DNA from: DATEMK01 sp035275625
Lineage (GTDB): Bacteria > Bacteroidota > Bacteroidia > AKYH767-A > OLB10
Length of the DNA: 7,233 nt
Assembly (NCBI GenBank): GCA_035275625.1
Contig: DATEMK010000111.1
Span: 1 to 7,233 of the forward strand
Direction: 5' to 3'
The translations under genes and the position numbers were made by a program. A model generated the notes under the pieces. That model was not told the origin of the DNA. It ran no database searches and was given only the letters and a program-made list of their open reading frames with translations. Below are positions 6,294-7,233 of the stretch, piece after piece; positions within the stretch are counted from its first letter, which is position 1; each line of letters opens with the position of its first letter.

Positions 6294-6311
6294 AGAAACC
6301 TGAAGAAACCT
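6294..6311. repeat. AGAAACCT direct repeat with 10-bp phasing
   Basis: AGAAACCT occurs at 6294-6301 and 6304-6311, exactly 10 bp apart, so both copies face the same side of the helix. A degraded third copy (A-run then CC, 6313-6321) follows. On the minus strand this reads AGGTTTCT twice, upstream of the dyad and of the 212-aa gene. Confidence 0.4.
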
Positions 6312-6345
6312 TAAAAAAACCGGTGATAATAAAATAGACTTTTAC

Positions 6346-6463
6346 AACCACATCCCGGCAGGATGGTTATAATTCTATATCCATATAGGTCCCCGGGTTT
6401 GGGGACTCTGCCAAACGGACTTATCAATCAGGTAATAACTTTATTTCCTCTGTTGGGGGAGGA
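6346..6463. other. Cluster of five short inverted repeats after the lipoprotein gene
   Basis: Five palindromes fall in 118 bp: AAC..CATCC/GGATG.GTT (6346-6368, 2-nt bulge), CTATAT-cc-ATATAG (6375-6388), GTCCCC-gggttt-GGGGAC (6389-6406), AATAA-ct-TTATT (6434-6445) and TCCTC-N8-GAGGA (6446-6463). The second and third abut, as do the fourth and fifth. The last starts 5 nt after the lipoprotein stop on the minus strand, so it may help to end or protect that transcript. None is followed by a long T-run on either strand. The rest of the 243-bp gap (6226-6468) holds the dyad and repeats listed separately. Confidence 0.5.
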
Positions 6464-6468
6464 CGTAC

Positions 6469-7035
6469 TTATTCCGTTACAGGAACATTCAAGTCCACTT
6501 CACCTGAAGCCTGGGTTAAAATGTAAGGAATTCCGCCTGTTACTCTTTGGTTAATTGTCGTATCAAAACCCACCATATAGATAAAATACTTACCGGGTTT
6601 CAATCCTTCTAAGTGAACGTGATCTTCGCCAATGTGATCGCCTATAAAAATTGCATCATAGGAAGAAGGACTCGTTCCGGGAAATTCCTGTGCATTGAAT
6701 TTCACATAAGCCGTGTCACGATAATTTGGAAAATTAAAAATGGGTTCGCCATGATGCTGGGGAAATGCAACAATAGTTGTATTGCCACCCGTACCTGCTA
6801 ATTGACAGCTGCCATCATTTGAATTTGCAGCAGCATTATAATTTAAGCCCATCGGATCTGTGCACCCTCGTATTATACACGAACCGTCATCTTCTTCAGC
6901 ATCCTTGTCAAAATTAGCTGCAGCGGGATTCGTGCAACCCTTTTTCTCGCGGCAGCCTGCAGCCAAAAAAGTTATTAAGGACAACGCAAATAATATTTTT
7001 ACCGAAATTTTTGAAATCAATATGATTTTTTTCAT
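6469..7035 (-). CDS. Secreted lipoprotein with two GCTxP/DDGSC repeats
   Basis: This 188-aa protein starts MKKIILISKISVKILFALSL and has the lipobox FLAAGC, with C28 as the probable lipidated cysteine, so it should be anchored in the envelope. Two repeats follow 24 residues apart: GCTNPAAANF...DDGSC (33-53) and GCTDPMGLNY...NDGSC (57-77). This cysteine/acidic repeat is common in Bacteroidetes and marine surface proteins; two cysteines per copy suggest disulfides, and the acidic DDGSC end may bind calcium (inference). Residues ~86-188 form a beta-rich domain with QHHGEPIF (93-100), TAYVKFNAQEFPG (108-120), GDHIGEDHVHLEGL (132-145), GKYFIYMVGFD (148-158) and TGGIPYIL (166-173), ending VPVTE. The clustered His, Asp and Glu could bind a metal. 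I recall similar small Bacteroidetes lipoproteins but no named function. The ATG at 7033-7035 is chosen for the signal peptide. Confidence 0.87.
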   Translation of the reverse strand: MKKIILISKISVKILFALSLITFLAAGCREKKGCTNPAAANFDKDAEEDDGSCIIRGCTDPMGLNYNAAANSNDGSCQLAGTGGNTTIVAFPQHHGEPIFNFPNYRDTAYVKFNAQEFPGTSPSSYDAIFIGDHIGEDHVHLEGLKPGKYFIYMVGFDTTINQRVTGGIPYILTQASGEVDLNVPVTE

Positions 7036-7114
7036 TGTTTTTGAATTTATGTTTAATAATATTTTTTGATTTAATAATAAAGAGAATGGTTAAAATTCAT
7101 TGATGATATATCAG

Positions 7115-7122
7115 CAAAAATA
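7115..7122 (-). promoter_or_regulatory. Bacteroidetes -7-like box before the lipoprotein gene
   Basis: The minus strand reads TATTTTTG, identical to the box before the DUF2911 gene and a full TAnnTTTG match, 79 nt upstream of the lipoprotein ATG. That would leave a ~70-nt A/T-rich leader. No -33 TTG is seen at the usual spacing. Confidence 0.35.
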
Positions 7123-7233
7123 AGGAACTGATCTAAGCCCTTGGAGGATGAAAAAAAATAAAATCAGGCTGAACGCAGGAGCATATTATGTGTGGAAATA
7201 AAATTTCGCCTGAATAAAAAGAGGATAAATTAT
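7123..7233. other. Non-coding right edge
   Basis: I see no convincing gene between the lipoprotein -7 box and the window end. TCAGGC (7164-7169) and GCCTGA (7208-7213) form a 6-bp inverted repeat 38 bp apart, and there is an A-run at 7150-7158. A 17-codon frame starts at an ATG at 7149 but is not supported as a gene. Confidence 0.4.

Noticed and set aside
6389..6526. A 45-codon open stretch on the plus strand reading like a Gly/Ser-rich protein tail (FISSVGGGRTYSVTG near the middle)
   Set aside because: It has no start codon, a TAG lies directly upstream (6386-6388), and its second half is antisense to the well-supported lipoprotein gene. Most likely coincidence, though a decayed gene end cannot be fully excluded.
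7149..7202. A 17-codon frame with GGAGG directly before its ATG
   Set aside because: The GGAGG touches the ATG, so it cannot serve as a normal ribosome site; the peptide is Lys-rich from an A-run and has no other support.

Overview
The window looks like an ordinary chromosomal stretch from a member of the Bacteroidetes (Bacteroidota), possibly environmental and Chitinophagales/Sphingobacteriales-like. The lineage call rests on several signs: a secreted protein with a type IX secretion C-terminal sorting domain, a DUF2911 protein, a lipoprotein with GCTxP...DDGSC repeats, a sodium/solute symporter with a long charged insert, AT-rich leaders without clear Shine-Dalgarno sites, and TAnnTTTG (-7-like) boxes in front of four genes. 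I see no rRNA, tRNA, CRISPR array, transposase or phage gene.

Layout. Nt 1-921 (+) is the 3' part of an SSS-family symporter gene that enters from the left edge. A perfect 15-bp hairpin (929-962) separates it from a convergent, secreted DUF2911/TPR-like protein (973-1839, -). A small + strand gene (1954-2178) encodes an unrecognised 74-aa RVPGGWIY protein. It converges on a Tat-type pirin-family bicupin (2216-3184, -). A 241-bp divergent region holding a -7 box and a short direct repeat leads to a T9SS-exported beta-propeller protein (3426-5081, +). That gene ends in a 15-bp tandem duplication that repeats its last four codons and its stop. A small single-domain cupin (5108-5449, -) follows, then an unrecognised 212-aa protein (5587-6225, -), then a secreted lipoprotein with two cysteine/acidic repeats (6469-7035, -). 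The last 198 bp (7036-7233) are mostly non-coding upstream sequence of the lipoprotein gene.

Most genes look like single transcription units: orientation changes often, gaps are 25-240 bp, and four minus-strand genes have their own -7-like box. There is no clear multi-gene operon or pathway. The common theme is the cell envelope (symporter, secreted DUF2911 protein, Tat-type pirin, T9SS propeller, lipoprotein) plus two cupin-fold proteins. I found no convincing novel multi-gene system. The best leads are two protein families I cannot name (1954-2178 and 5587-6225), a dense cluster of inverted repeats at 6346-6463, phased direct repeats plus a dyad upstream of the 212-aa gene, and the in-frame duplication of a stop codon.
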